Source of the DNA: Polynucleobacter kasalickyi | GTDB taxonomy: Bacteria > Pseudomonadota > Gammaproteobacteria > Burkholderiales > Burkholderiaceae | Assembly (NCBI RefSeq): GCF_900176405.1 | Contig: NZ_FWXJ01000003.1 | Coordinates: 207,000-270,999, forward strand | Length of the DNA stretch: 64,000 nucleotides | Direction: 5' to 3' | Shown: positions 1 to 8,943 of the stretch, piece after piece | Numbering within the stretch: position 1 is the stretch's first letter | Layout of the letters: each line of letters opens with the position of its first letter | The notes under the pieces: model-generated | Told to the model about the DNA's origin: nothing | Databases searched by the model: none | What the model saw: the letters and a program-made list of their open reading frames with translations, nothing else | Made by a program: the position numbers and the translations under genes

Positions 1-706
1 GCAATAGAGGTGACCTTACTTTACTTGTGACAGCTAATACTCTAATTTTATTGGCCAGCATTAGCTCTCTCGCCGTAATTTGTGCAATAAATGCGAAATC
101 AACATCCCCCGCAGCCACTGCAGTGGACGCTGGGGAGGCACCCCGGTAAGGTGCATGGACGACATCTATTCCTGTGTATATTTTAAGCATTTCTCCCGAT
201 AAATGACCACCACTACCAATCCCTGCAGAGCCATAATTTAATGACCTCGATTTACCTAAATCAATTAGATCTTGGTACGTTTTCAAATTTGATTTAGCAC
301 TCACCGCAAGTACTAACGGCGCAGTAACAATTCTGCCGATACCCACTACATCTTTAATGGAGTCATAACTTAATTTCTTAAACAAATAAGGACTTAAAGT
401 ATGAGGGGTATAAATCAACTGAATTTGATAACCATCAGCGGGTAATCCGAGCATTGCAGTAGTAGCAATAATTCCACTAGCGCCAGAACGATTTTCAATT
501 TGTACACTTTGGTGTAGATTTTTACTTAAAGCATCCCCCACGATACGAGCATAAGTATCACTCGACGCTCCTGGGACAGATCCTACAAAAATCCGAATTG
601 GTTTGGATGGATACGAAACACTTTGTGAATAGCTATTGAACACCGGGGCTAAAATCAAAACATGTAGTAGTACTATTTGCAAACAACGATAAGATCGTAG
701 TTTCAT
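1..706 (-). CDS. Bug-family (TctC-like) periplasmic solute-binding receptor, partial
   Basis: The gene starts with ATG at 706 and is open through position 1, so only about 235 N-terminal residues are present. After a hydrophobic signal sequence comes the Bug hallmark start of the mature protein, 'YPSKPIRIFVGSVPGASSD', followed by 'QIENRSGASGIIA' and 'YGSAGIGSGGHLSGEM', which form the ligand pocket in this family. Bug proteins are high-affinity periplasmic binders of carboxylates or amides and are greatly expanded in Burkholderiales. The usual TctA/TctB partners are not visible. It lies 34 bp downstream of the cytochrome gene on the same strand and may share its transcript. The ligand cannot be deduced. 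Confidence 0.88.
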   Translation of the reverse strand, partial: MKLRSYRCLQIVLLHVLILAPVFNSYSQSVSYPSKPIRIFVGSVPGASSDTYARIVGDALSKNLHQSVQIENRSGASGIIATTAMLGLPADGYQIQLIYTPHTLSPYLFKKLSYDSIKDVVGIGRIVTAPLVLAVSAKSNLKTYQDLIDLGKSRSLNYGSAGIGSGGHLSGEMLKIYTGIDVVHAPYRGASPASTAVAAGDVDFAFIAQITARELMLANKIRVLAVTSKVRSPLL

Positions 707-740
707 TAATATTTCCATTAACTGATTTATACCAAGAGTA

Positions 741-1346
741 TTACTGGAACTTCAATCCAGCAACATAATCGCTAATTAGAACCAAGTCTTCAAGTTTGAT
801 AGCAGAAACTGCGGAAGACATATTGCCATCCATATCAGCTCTCGTCATTGCCTTGAACCCCTTTAATTGAGTCAATAAATAATCATGGTTTTGACCAGCA
901 ATGCGAGGAATATGTTGAACACCTAAAAGATTTGGACCGTGACATTGCGTACAGTTGTATTGTTGGGCAAGTTTTGCACCTAATTCAATATTTTCAGGCT
1001 TTGATTTATAGGTGACTTCTCGTGCTTGTGATGCGTAATAAGCTGCCAGATCTTTCATTTCAGCATTGGAAAGAGTTGAGGCAATTGGCGTCATAATAGG
1101 ATTCTTACGATTACCCTCACGATAATAAAAAAGGGTATTGGCAATTGATAAAGCAGGCATCCCAGCTAATGATGGAATATCGGCATTTTGGGAATTTCCG
1201 TTTGGCCCATGACAAGCGTTACAGAGTCCTTCTGCCTTTAATTTCCCAGCTGAAATATCCGCTCCGCTTGCGCTGACCATAACACTCATTAAAAATGCAA
1301 TGAACCCGAAGTTCATTGCATTTCTTTTTACTTTCAATAAAGACAT
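741..1346 (-). CDS. Di-haem cytochrome c (cytochrome c4-like)
   Basis: This 201-residue protein has an N-terminal signal peptide (about residues 1-28) and two c-type haem sites: CNACH at residues 42-46 and CTQCH at 132-136. Each sits in a separate cytochrome-c domain, the layout of cytochrome c4. 'MTPIAS' (about 85-90) and a Met-rich stretch 'ADMDGNMSSA' provide candidate axial Met ligands. It should carry electrons in the periplasm. The start codon is 8 bases past the stop of the PQQ-type dehydrogenase on the same strand, so it is the likely electron acceptor of that enzyme. An internal Met at residue 11 is an alternative start. The partner assignment is inference. Confidence 0.9.
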   Translation of the reverse strand: MSLLKVKRNAMNFGFIAFLMSVMVSASGADISAGKLKAEGLCNACHGPNGNSQNADIPSLAGMPALSIANTLFYYREGNRKNPIMTPIASTLSNAEMKDLAAYYASQAREVTYKSKPENIELGAKLAQQYNCTQCHGPNLLGVQHIPRIAGQNHDYLLTQLKGFKAMTRADMDGNMSSAVSAIKLEDLVLISDYVAGLKFQ

Positions 1347-1354
1347 ATTGAATA

Positions 1355-2569
1355 CTATTTAGAGTAGCTAATGCGATAGATGATACCGTTGTGATCATCA
1401 CTTACTAACATCGAACCGTCAGCAATTACTTGCACATCAACTGGTCTGCCCCACATTGGTGGATCGGCTTTTTCATTGGTCATAAAGCCAGTTAAAAATG
1501 GCTCATATTTCACTACTTTGCCATTACCATCTAACACCACACGCATCACATCATAACCCTGCTTCGTAGTTCTATTCCATGAGCCATGACGAGCGATAAA
1601 GATATTGTTTTTATACTCTGCAGGGAACATTTTGCCAGTATAAAAACGCATTCCTAAAGGAGCAACGTGCGCACCCATTTTGAGGGCTGGCTTGGTGAAC
1701 TGTGAACAAGAAGCATATTTTCCATAAATTGGATCTGGCAAGTCGCCTTGATGGCAGAATGGGTAACCAAAATCTTCACCTACTTTGTTCAAGACATTTA
1801 ACTCGTCATGTGGCAAGTCGTCACTGACCCAATCTCTGGCATGCTCTGTAAACCATAACTTCTTAGTTACTGGGTGGAAATCCATACCAACAGAGTTTCT
1901 TACACCGGTAGCAATTCGTTCCATCACACCCGTTTTAGGATCAAATCTCAAGATGGCCGCTTGGATGTAATTAGGTAAGGTAATATTTTGTGGTGAACCG
2001 ATATTGAAATACAGCTTCTTATCCGGTCCGGCAACCATGTACTTCCAAAAGTGCCCTGGACCATTTGTAGGATCTAAACCATCAACTACTTGAACTGGCT
2101 CTGGTGGATTATCTAAACGGCTCTCGATATTTTCTAACTTCACAATCCGACCGCGTTCAGCGATATAAAGGGTACCATCAATCATGGCAATACCGTTCGG
2201 TGTATCAAGACCTTTAGCCACTGTCTTCATCACACGCTTACCGTCTTTTTCTACAATTGCGTAAACGTTTTTACCAATCCGGTTACTAACGTAAACAGTG
2301 CCTTGTGGGCTTAATAATAAAGAACGGGCATTAGTAACGCCATCAATCCAAACCTCTACTTTGAATCCAGCAGGTACCTTTAAGCTAGAAATAGGGAGTT
2401 CTTTTGCTTCTACGCCGGTTAAATTGGGGGCAAATGGATGCAATGGTGAAGTAGTTTGTTCACTACTCATACCCTGCTTCCAAGATGGTGGAGGTGGCGT
2501 ATCCGTATTTTGAGCATTCGCTCCATGAACAGCAATTAAAGCAATCAGTGGAATTAACTTACGAATCAT
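1355..2569 (-). CDS. Periplasmic PQQ-dependent sugar/sorbosone dehydrogenase-like protein
   Basis: This 404-residue protein has a signal peptide (cleavage near AHG-ANAQ, residue 20) and a six-bladed beta-propeller of the soluble glucose/aldose/sorbosone dehydrogenase family (GSDH). The blade motif GVRNS (222-226) carries the Arg-Asn pair that contacts PQQ in soluble glucose dehydrogenase. It is followed by 'LWFTEHARD', 'DELN' and 'GYPFC', all typical of the family. His173 in 'GHFWKY' may be the catalytic base. The ATG at 2569 follows a good ribosome site (GGAG). It heads a tight minus-strand operon with the di-haem cytochrome and is divergent from a PqqU-like receptor. Substrate is unknown. 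No pqq biosynthesis gene lies in the window. Confidence 0.85.
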   Translation of the reverse strand: MIRKLIPLIALIAVHGANAQNTDTPPPPSWKQGMSSEQTTSPLHPFAPNLTGVEAKELPISSLKVPAGFKVEVWIDGVTNARSLLLSPQGTVYVSNRIGKNVYAIVEKDGKRVMKTVAKGLDTPNGIAMIDGTLYIAERGRIVKLENIESRLDNPPEPVQVVDGLDPTNGPGHFWKYMVAGPDKKLYFNIGSPQNITLPNYIQAAILRFDPKTGVMERIATGVRNSVGMDFHPVTKKLWFTEHARDWVSDDLPHDELNVLNKVGEDFGYPFCHQGDLPDPIYGKYASCSQFTKPALKMGAHVAPLGMRFYTGKMFPAEYKNNIFIARHGSWNRTTKQGYDVMRVVLDGNGKVVKYEPFLTGFMTNEKADPPMWGRPVDVQVIADGSMLVSDDHNGIIYRISYSK

Positions 2570-2706
2570 CTTATCTCCATTTATTTAATTAATTAATAAA
2601 AACATCTGCATCAATTTATACATCATTTTCCAGATACCTGTAATGAATATTTCCGTTTAAACTTGAGAATAAATAATTTATCTAAAATATTAAATTGAGA
2701 CACAAC

Positions 2707-4884
2707 ATGAGTATAAAAAAATATTTAAACTTAAGGGTAACTACCTACACCTTTTTAATTTTCAATTTTTCTTCTTTAAATGCTCAAACTGATGATCTTC
2801 ATTTGGATGAAATGGTAGTCAGTGCCACGAGAGATAGTCGAGATAGTTTTGAAATTCCTGCCTCTGTTTCCAAAATTTCTCAGGCCTCTCTATTTGAAAA
2901 GTCAAATCCAAATAATAATTTGGCTGAATCTTTACAGTCAGTGCCTGGAGTCATCGCAAATAATCGCCAAAACTATGCTCAAGATCAACAAATTTCTATC
3001 CGCGGTTTCGGTGCCCGTTCGCCAAGCGGAGTAAATGGCGTACGCATTATTGCTGATGGCATTCCAGCATCTCGGCCAGATGGTTCAGCCCAAGTAAGCA
3101 ACTTAAATTTAAGTTCAGCAGAATCTATCGAAGTTCTGAGAGGACCTTTTTCTGCGTTATATGGCAATGCCTCTGGGGGAGTCCTACTGCTTGAATCTCA
3201 AAGCGCCAAACCTGGTGTATTTTTCAGTCCTACCCTTGAAATGGGTAGTTATGGTTATTGGAAAAGTGACAACCAAATTTCATATGGCACCAATCAATGG
3301 GGAAGTTTCTTACAACAAAGCCGATTTTCAACAGATGGCTATCGTGATCATAGCGCAGCTACCCGCGATCTATTCAATTTAAAAACAGATATCAAAATTA
3401 ATGACGATCAAAAATTAACTTGGGTAATTAATTATTTAAATATGCCCTTGTCCTATGACCCACAAGGTCTCAGTGCTGCCCAAGCGGCGACTACACCCCA
3501 AGCTGCTAATGCTAATGCACTTTTATACAATACGCGGAAAAGCCTTTCACAAACCCAAACAGGTTTTAATTGGACAGATCGAATTGATCAACAAAACCAA
3601 TTACAAGTAACTAGTTATGTAGGCCAACGTAGTCTAGAGCAATTTCTTTCCACCCCCATTAGTAGTCAAACCGGTGCCAATATAAACACAACTTCTGGTG
3701 GTGCGATTAATTTAGATTGGAATTATTTTGGCTTTGATACGCGATTTAGCAATGTGCAAGAAATTGCTGATATGTCCCTGAAATTTTCTGTTGGCTTTAA
3801 CTATGACCGTTTAGATGAACGGCGCTTAGGATTTAATAACTTTATAAGCTCATCCGGCTCGCCAGTATGCGGCACGACCGCAAGCTGTGGCGTATTAGGC
3901 ACTCTGAAAAGAGATGAAAATAACTATGCTCAAAATTTTGACCAGTATGTACAGGCAGAACTGAATCCAAATGAGTATTGGAAAATTTATGCGGGGATGC
4001 GTCACAGTTATGTTGCAATGGGTTCACAAGATAATTATGCAAGTAATGGCAATCAAAGTGGGGGGAACCAGTTTTCCAGTACGAATCCTATCGCAGGTGT
4101 CTTGTATCAAATCACTCCAACGTTAAATACATATGTTTCTTTCGGTCGTGGCTTTGAAACACCTACTCTGTTGCAAAGTGCTTATTCTTATGGCGCGAAT
4201 AATGGCTTTAATACAGGTTTAATGGCTAGTGCCAGCCAACAAATAGAGGCTGGAATTAAATTACGAGCAAATGATACTTATCTGAAGTTAGCTATTTTCC
4301 AAGCCAACACAAGCAATGAAATTGGCGTACAAAATAATACTGGGGGTAGAGCCATCTATCAAAACGTCGGAGATACGCTACGACAAGGGTTTGAATTAGA
4401 ATTACTCCATCAATGGGAACATGGTATTAGAACGATTTTGGCAGGTAGTTTACTGAATGCAAGCTATCAAAATAGTTTCTTAACCTGTCAAAGTAGTAGT
4501 ACTTGTACCAATCCCCAATTCACCACAATCAATGCAGGTAATTCACTTCCCGGTATCGCTCCACAAAGAGTATATGCGGAAATTTCTTGGCGTAGTCCAA
4601 ACAAAGAATGGGAAACTGGGCTTGAATATCGTTATAGCAGCTCGATCTTTGCAAATGACCAAAATAGTGAATCAGCCGCAAGCTATAACCTATTTAATGT
4701 GCGCCTTTCACACCAAAACCTTTGGGACGAATGGACTTTTAGGCAGTTTTTACGGATTGATAATTTAGGAAATACCCCTTATGTTGGCTCCTTGATTGTC
4801 AATGAAGCCAACAAAAATTACTATGAAACTAGCCCTGGAATGGTATGGTTAGTTGGGCTAAATTTAACGTATCGTCCGAAGTAA
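2707..4884 (+). CDS. pqqU: TonB-dependent outer-membrane receptor, PqqU/YncD-like
   Basis: The protein has about 725 residues: signal peptide, TonB-box-like 'DEMVVSA', plug domain ('LAESLQSVPGV', 'ISIRGFG', 'EVLRGPFSALYGNASGG') and a 22-strand barrel ending in 'LNLTYRPK'. Compared with my recollection of E. coli YncD (renamed PqqU, the PQQ importer), stretches such as 'NRQNYAQD', 'GPFSALYGNASGGV', 'GRGFETPT' and 'YVGSLIVNE' match closely along the whole length. It lies divergent from a PQQ-type dehydrogenase. An in-frame TTG lies at 2695, but ATG 2707 with GAGA 7 bases upstream is the better start. The receptor class is certain; the PQQ ligand is inference from resemblance and context. Confidence 0.85.
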   Translation: MSIKKYLNLRVTTYTFLIFNFSSLNAQTDDLHLDEMVVSATRDSRDSFEIPASVSKISQASLFEKSNPNNNLAESLQSVPGVIANNRQNYAQDQQISIRGFGARSPSGVNGVRIIADGIPASRPDGSAQVSNLNLSSAESIEVLRGPFSALYGNASGGVLLLESQSAKPGVFFSPTLEMGSYGYWKSDNQISYGTNQWGSFLQQSRFSTDGYRDHSAATRDLFNLKTDIKINDDQKLTWVINYLNMPLSYDPQGLSAAQAATTPQAANANALLYNTRKSLSQTQTGFNWTDRIDQQNQLQVTSYVGQRSLEQFLSTPISSQTGANINTTSGGAINLDWNYFGFDTRFSNVQEIADMSLKFSVGFNYDRLDERRLGFNNFISSSGSPVCGTTASCGVLGTLKRDENNYAQNFDQYVQAELNPNEYWKIYAGMRHSYVAMGSQDNYASNGNQSGGNQFSSTNPIAGVLYQITPTLNTYVSFGRGFETPTLLQSAYSYGANNGFNTGLMASASQQIEAGIKLRANDTYLKLAIFQANTSNEIGVQNNTGGRAIYQNVGDTLRQGFELELLHQWEHGIRTILAGSLLNASYQNSFLTCQSSSTCTNPQFTTINAGNSLPGIAPQRVYAEISWRSPNKEWETGLEYRYSSSIFANDQNSESAASYNLFNVRLSHQNLWDEWTFRQFLRIDNLGNTPYVGSLIVNEANKNYYETSPGMVWLVGLNLTYRPK

Positions 4885-4898
4885 AAGAAGTCATTGCA

Positions 4899-5939
4899 TC
4901 ATTCTAAAAACTTCGATAACTGCGCTTTCCACCACTTAGCCTGCCCAGTAGTACTATGACCACTGGTCTGTTCACTGGCAGGAATTAAATAATAAGTGGC
5001 GGATTTGAGCTTGGTAAGAATGGATTGTACTTTGCCTAGTTCTGGTGGATTACGTTCATCATCTGCAGAATTGATGATTAACATTTTTGCTTTAATTTTG
5101 TCTAAATCTGGCTCTGGATTAAAGTCCTCAGAAGATTGCCATTGATATAAAAGATCGTTCGCATCTTGTATATTAGGATCTTTTAATCGATTAGCAATGA
5201 ATTCATTACCTTTTGCACTAGTAGGTGCAATTCGTTGCAAGCCCAAATGCCCCCCGCTAGTAGCTAAACTAAAATAAGTTGTCGCAAATTTCGCACTAAA
5301 GGGTTGCACTTTGTAATTTCCCTCAAGCCATGAAGGATCTTGACGAATCGAGTCCACAATGAATTTCCTCATCATCCAATTACGTCCAGACATAGCAGCC
5401 GGGCTAGATGCCATTGGCATTAATAAATCCATCATCTCAGGATATTTCGTACCCCATAGCCAAGTTTGCATCCCCCCCATCGAATTGCCCATGACTAATT
5501 TTAGGTGCTGAATACCTAAACCTTCTGTCACGACAGCATGCTGAGCCTTCACCATATCGTCATAGTTATAACTCGGAAACTTTGCTCTTAAACCATCAGA
5601 TGGTTTACTTGAATTACCAGCACCAATTGCATCCGTCAAAATAATAAAATACTTAGAGGCATCTAATACTTGACCTGGTCCAAACAGTTCGCCACCAAAA
5701 CTTGGGTTTAACATACCCTTCGCAGTGCCTGCCGTTCCATGTAAAACCAACACCGCAGGATTACTTGGATTTCCTAATGTAATGTAGGACAACTTCAATT
5801 CAGGAAGTACTTGTCCGTTATGAAATTGGAAATTTTTTATCGACCAAGTCGACGATTTCTGAGCATAAAACTCTTGCGCTTGTAGTTGACTCATCAATAA
5901 TATCAATGCATTGAAAAGGAAGATTTGAATAAGTCTCAT
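4899..5939 (-). CDS. Secreted alpha/beta-fold hydrolase (homoserine acetyltransferase-like)
   Basis: The protein has about 346 residues with an N-terminal signal peptide (hydrophobic core 'IFLFNALILLM', cleavage near LQA-QE). The fold shows the oxyanion loop 'VLHGTAGTAKG', the nucleophile elbow GNSMGGMQ, an acid in 'NSADDERNP' and the final His in 'SGHSTTGQA'. This is the MetX/HTA-like arrangement, but export to the periplasm argues against homoserine acetylation, so esterase or another hydrolase activity is more likely. An in-frame TTG lies at 5951; ATG 5939 preceded by GAGA is preferred. It converges on the TonB receptor with a 14-bp gap and no visible terminator. Confidence 0.82.
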   Translation of the reverse strand: MRLIQIFLFNALILLMSQLQAQEFYAQKSSTWSIKNFQFHNGQVLPELKLSYITLGNPSNPAVLVLHGTAGTAKGMLNPSFGGELFGPGQVLDASKYFIILTDAIGAGNSSKPSDGLRAKFPSYNYDDMVKAQHAVVTEGLGIQHLKLVMGNSMGGMQTWLWGTKYPEMMDLLMPMASSPAAMSGRNWMMRKFIVDSIRQDPSWLEGNYKVQPFSAKFATTYFSLATSGGHLGLQRIAPTSAKGNEFIANRLKDPNIQDANDLLYQWQSSEDFNPEPDLDKIKAKMLIINSADDERNPPELGKVQSILTKLKSATYYLIPASEQTSGHSTTGQAKWWKAQLSKFLE

Positions 5940-6075
5940 TTTATCTCGCAAAAAAAGGATCCATCATAATTAGTCACACTGATGTAAGATTTGAACATAC
6001 TAATAAAACAATAATAAACACTTATCACGTATAAAATACGACCCATTACTTAAAAAATATTTACGGAGAAAACCC

Positions 6076-7524
6076 ATGAAGCGTCGTCAGTTTTTAACAC
6101 AATCATCTTATATCATTGCTGGATCAGCCCTACCAATGACGCATTTATTTGCCAAAGAGACGATTAGTCCAGAAATGGAATTTTTAAGCAATTACATGAG
6201 TCAAGCATACAGTAAAAAATTGCCTGAAGATATTCTTGAACAAGCCAAGTTTCATATATTAGATACCTTTTCAGCGATTCTCTCCGGCTCTGAATTAGCG
6301 CCAGGAGTTTCTGGGATTAATTATGTCAAACGCCATGGATCTACTGGGAAGTGTACCGTGATTGGTACCCAATTAAAGGCCGGCCCTCTGGAAGCCGCGC
6401 TAGCAAATGGCATGATGGGACATGCCGATGAAACTGATGATTCTCACGGTCGATCTAGGTCGCACCCTGGTTGCTCTATCGTGCCAGCAACCATGGCTAG
6501 TTCCGAAATTTTTGGCATTACTGGTGATCACTTTATTAAAGCAGTTACCTTAGGTTACGATGTTGGCACCCGCTTATTAATGTCCCTAGGAGGGCCTGAA
6601 TTCAGTTATACCAGCCATAAGAGTTCCCATAGTATTGCTGGAATGTTTGGAAGTGCTGCGGCTGCGTCTTGTGTGGCCAAATTCAACCCGCAAAAGATTC
6701 GCTGGGTATTTGATTACACCGCCCAACAATCATCAGGCATAGCTGCTTGGGGAAGGGATACTGATCATATTGAGAAGGCATTTGTGTTTGCTGGAATGCC
6801 AGCTCGAAATGGTGTGGCTTCAGCACTATTAGTCGATACGGGTTGGAATGGAATTGATGATATTTTTAGTGGGGCAGATAATTATTTTCTTGCCTATGCA
6901 CCAAATGCAAAACCAAATATCCTTGTAGACAAACTAGGGGTGCAATTTGAAATTGCTCTCACGGATATCAAAAAATGGTCGGTCGGTTCACCGATTCAAG
7001 GCCCTTTAGATGCATTAAGTATTCTCCTACAAAAAAATAAATTCAACGCTGATGATGTTGAAAAACTTGATGTGCGCCTTGCTCCTTCTGCAGCCAAAGT
7101 CGTCAACAACCGTGAGATGCCAGACATTTGTTTACAACACATGATGGCAATTATGCTAATGGATAAAACAGCTTCTTTTAAAGCTGCTCATGATATCGAC
7201 CGGATGAAGGATGCCAAAGTGCTGGCACAACGTGCAAAAGTTAATCTGATTAGTGATGAAAACTTAAATCAATTTATGCCGATTCGCGTCGCAATTGTAG
7301 AAGTTATTCTGAAAGATGGTCGTCGTTTTTCTGAGAGAGTTGATGCAGTTAGGGGAACTCCGAGAAATCCAATGACAAAAGTAGAAGTCTTTGATAAAGC
7401 ATTGGATCTCATTGGCCCAGTCATTGGCAATGACCAATCCAAAGAATTATTAGCCTTTGTTAACTCCTTGGAGCAGCAAACTAATTTAAATAAATTAAGT
7501 TATTTACTACAAAAAAATAGCTGA
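6076..7524 (+). CDS. MmgE/PrpD family protein with Tat signal peptide
   Basis: The 482-residue protein belongs to the MmgE/PrpD family (2-methylcitrate dehydratase, cis-aconitate decarboxylase and relatives). Family marks are 'HADETDDSHGRSRSHPG' (active-site His/Asp region), 'GYDVGTRL' and 'KSSHSIAGMFGSAAAA'. Its first residues, 'MKRRQFLTQSS', followed by a hydrophobic stretch, form a twin-arginine export signal, so the folded enzyme should act in the periplasm, unlike cytoplasmic PrpD. No prp genes adjoin. A strong ribosome site (GGAG) precedes the ATG. It converges on the TAXI gene with a 3-bp gap. Substrate unknown. Confidence 0.85.
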   Translation: MKRRQFLTQSSYIIAGSALPMTHLFAKETISPEMEFLSNYMSQAYSKKLPEDILEQAKFHILDTFSAILSGSELAPGVSGINYVKRHGSTGKCTVIGTQLKAGPLEAALANGMMGHADETDDSHGRSRSHPGCSIVPATMASSEIFGITGDHFIKAVTLGYDVGTRLLMSLGGPEFSYTSHKSSHSIAGMFGSAAAASCVAKFNPQKIRWVFDYTAQQSSGIAAWGRDTDHIEKAFVFAGMPARNGVASALLVDTGWNGIDDIFSGADNYFLAYAPNAKPNILVDKLGVQFEIALTDIKKWSVGSPIQGPLDALSILLQKNKFNADDVEKLDVRLAPSAAKVVNNREMPDICLQHMMAIMLMDKTASFKAAHDIDRMKDAKVLAQRAKVNLISDENLNQFMPIRVAIVEVILKDGRRFSERVDAVRGTPRNPMTKVEVFDKALDLIGPVIGNDQSKELLAFVNSLEQQTNLNKLSYLLQKNS

Positions 7525-7527
7525 GAA

Positions 7528-8862
7528 TTAGGTTTTCGATTGTGCCATTTCGTTTAAACGAATTCGGAGAACGTCGATGTAACTTTTAATCTCAAAATAT
7601 TTATCGGAGTGTAAGGTAGGTATCTTAATGCTTGAAACCTGATGATCTAGTTCGTGAAGTTCTGCAGAAATGCTTCTAATATCCTGGAGAGATCTTTCGG
7701 ATTGCTCTAATGCAAGAACTTTACCTTCTAGTTTGCGAAGAGCAAGGTAGATTTTTCCTAATTTCAAATTGAGCTTGAAAGAAAATAAGCTTGGTAGATA
7801 TGTTGCCACAGGAATACCAATTGCTAGCACGGGCAGGGCTATTTTTAACAGCCTAACGACCCATACCGCTAGCCAGTAAGGCAAGTTACGGTAAAGGAAA
7901 GAAGGGCCTTCTTTCATATAATTTTCGGCATCAGACTGTAAAGGTAAATCTAGGCGAGTGCTTGAAGGGAATTCTGAGACTTCCTGAATGCGTGTGTAAT
8001 TTTTTAATAAATCGTATAACACTTCCATGATCAGATTTACAAATCCTGGACTCACATCATTCCGTGCGACCAAAGCAGCTGTTGAAGCAATCACGTGGAT
8101 ATTTTTCGGTGGTTGGTTAAACTCCAAACTCACATTCCCATGAGGAATATACACTTTACTTAAATAGGGTAATTGCCTTACATAAGAGTCTGCTTGATCA
8201 AAATCCATAATAGAAACACCAGGTAATCGATAGAATTTTTCAAGAATTGGTGCATCTACACCCACAGCAAAACACGTTGCATCGATTTCCTTAGACTGTA
8301 TTTTCTTTAGTGCTTCATCCGGAGAGATCTCAAAAAGTTCTATTTGAGATGCGTCAATGCCATGAATTTTTAACAGCTCTTTTGACAGCGTATTGGTCCC
8401 ACTACCCTTTGCGCCAATAGCTACGCGTTTGCCTTTTAACTGTTGGAGATTATTTAAATTCCCAGAAACTTCTTTAAACGCATCGCCTCTGTACCAGATC
8501 CAATAGGGTTCATAAAAAACGCCTGCAATCGAGACCAAATCAGGATTGTTTTTCTCATTCGCTACGCCCGATTGAACCAATGCTAAATCAACATCAGAGT
8601 CTTTGTCCGAAATTAATTTCAAATTTTCAACCGAACCAGCAGTTACTTTTAATTCAACTTTGACACCATTTTTTTCGAGTTCTCTTTTAAAGTCCTCACC
8701 AAAACGGTAGTACAAACCGGTCTTTGCACCTGTTGCAATCACTACAGTACGGGGAATAGAGGGCACTAGATACCACATTGCTAAAAAAAACACGCCAACC
8801 AAAACAAAAAATACAACGGTTGCTATGTAGATAGCTTTTTTAGGTAGGTTATAAATATCCAT
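7528..8862 (-). CDS. Membrane-anchored TAXI-family TRAP solute receptor
   Basis: The protein has 444 residues. An N-terminal membrane anchor (about residues 11-32) leads into a TAXI (TRAP-associated extracytoplasmic immunogenic) binding domain with 'IATGAKTGLYYRFGED', 'ALVQSGVAN' and 'IGAKGSGTNTLSKELL'. A second membrane span lies around residues 335-360, followed by a charged, coiled-coil-like tail of about 80 residues that should be cytoplasmic. Ordinary TAXI receptors are soluble and end after the binding domain. No TRAP membrane subunit (DctM/DctQ type) is next to it. It might sense or present a small carboxylate or amino acid; that is inference. Confidence 0.82.
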   Translation of the reverse strand: MDIYNLPKKAIYIATVVFFVLVGVFFLAMWYLVPSIPRTVVIATGAKTGLYYRFGEDFKRELEKNGVKVELKVTAGSVENLKLISDKDSDVDLALVQSGVANEKNNPDLVSIAGVFYEPYWIWYRGDAFKEVSGNLNNLQQLKGKRVAIGAKGSGTNTLSKELLKIHGIDASQIELFEISPDEALKKIQSKEIDATCFAVGVDAPILEKFYRLPGVSIMDFDQADSYVRQLPYLSKVYIPHGNVSLEFNQPPKNIHVIASTAALVARNDVSPGFVNLIMEVLYDLLKNYTRIQEVSEFPSSTRLDLPLQSDAENYMKEGPSFLYRNLPYWLAVWVVRLLKIALPVLAIGIPVATYLPSLFSFKLNLKLGKIYLALRKLEGKVLALEQSERSLQDIRSISAELHELDHQVSSIKIPTLHSDKYFEIKSYIDVLRIRLNEMAQSKT

Positions 8863-8943
8863 TTTTATACGTAGTTTATTGATATTAATTGTAATAATGT
8901 AATAGACTAACAGAATTAAATGTAATTATTTTTAGGATACGGA

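Noticed and set aside
2570..2706. Cobalamin riboswitch or Fur box before the TonB receptor
   Set aside because: The gap is too short and lacks the conserved B12-box; no convincing Fur palindrome was found.
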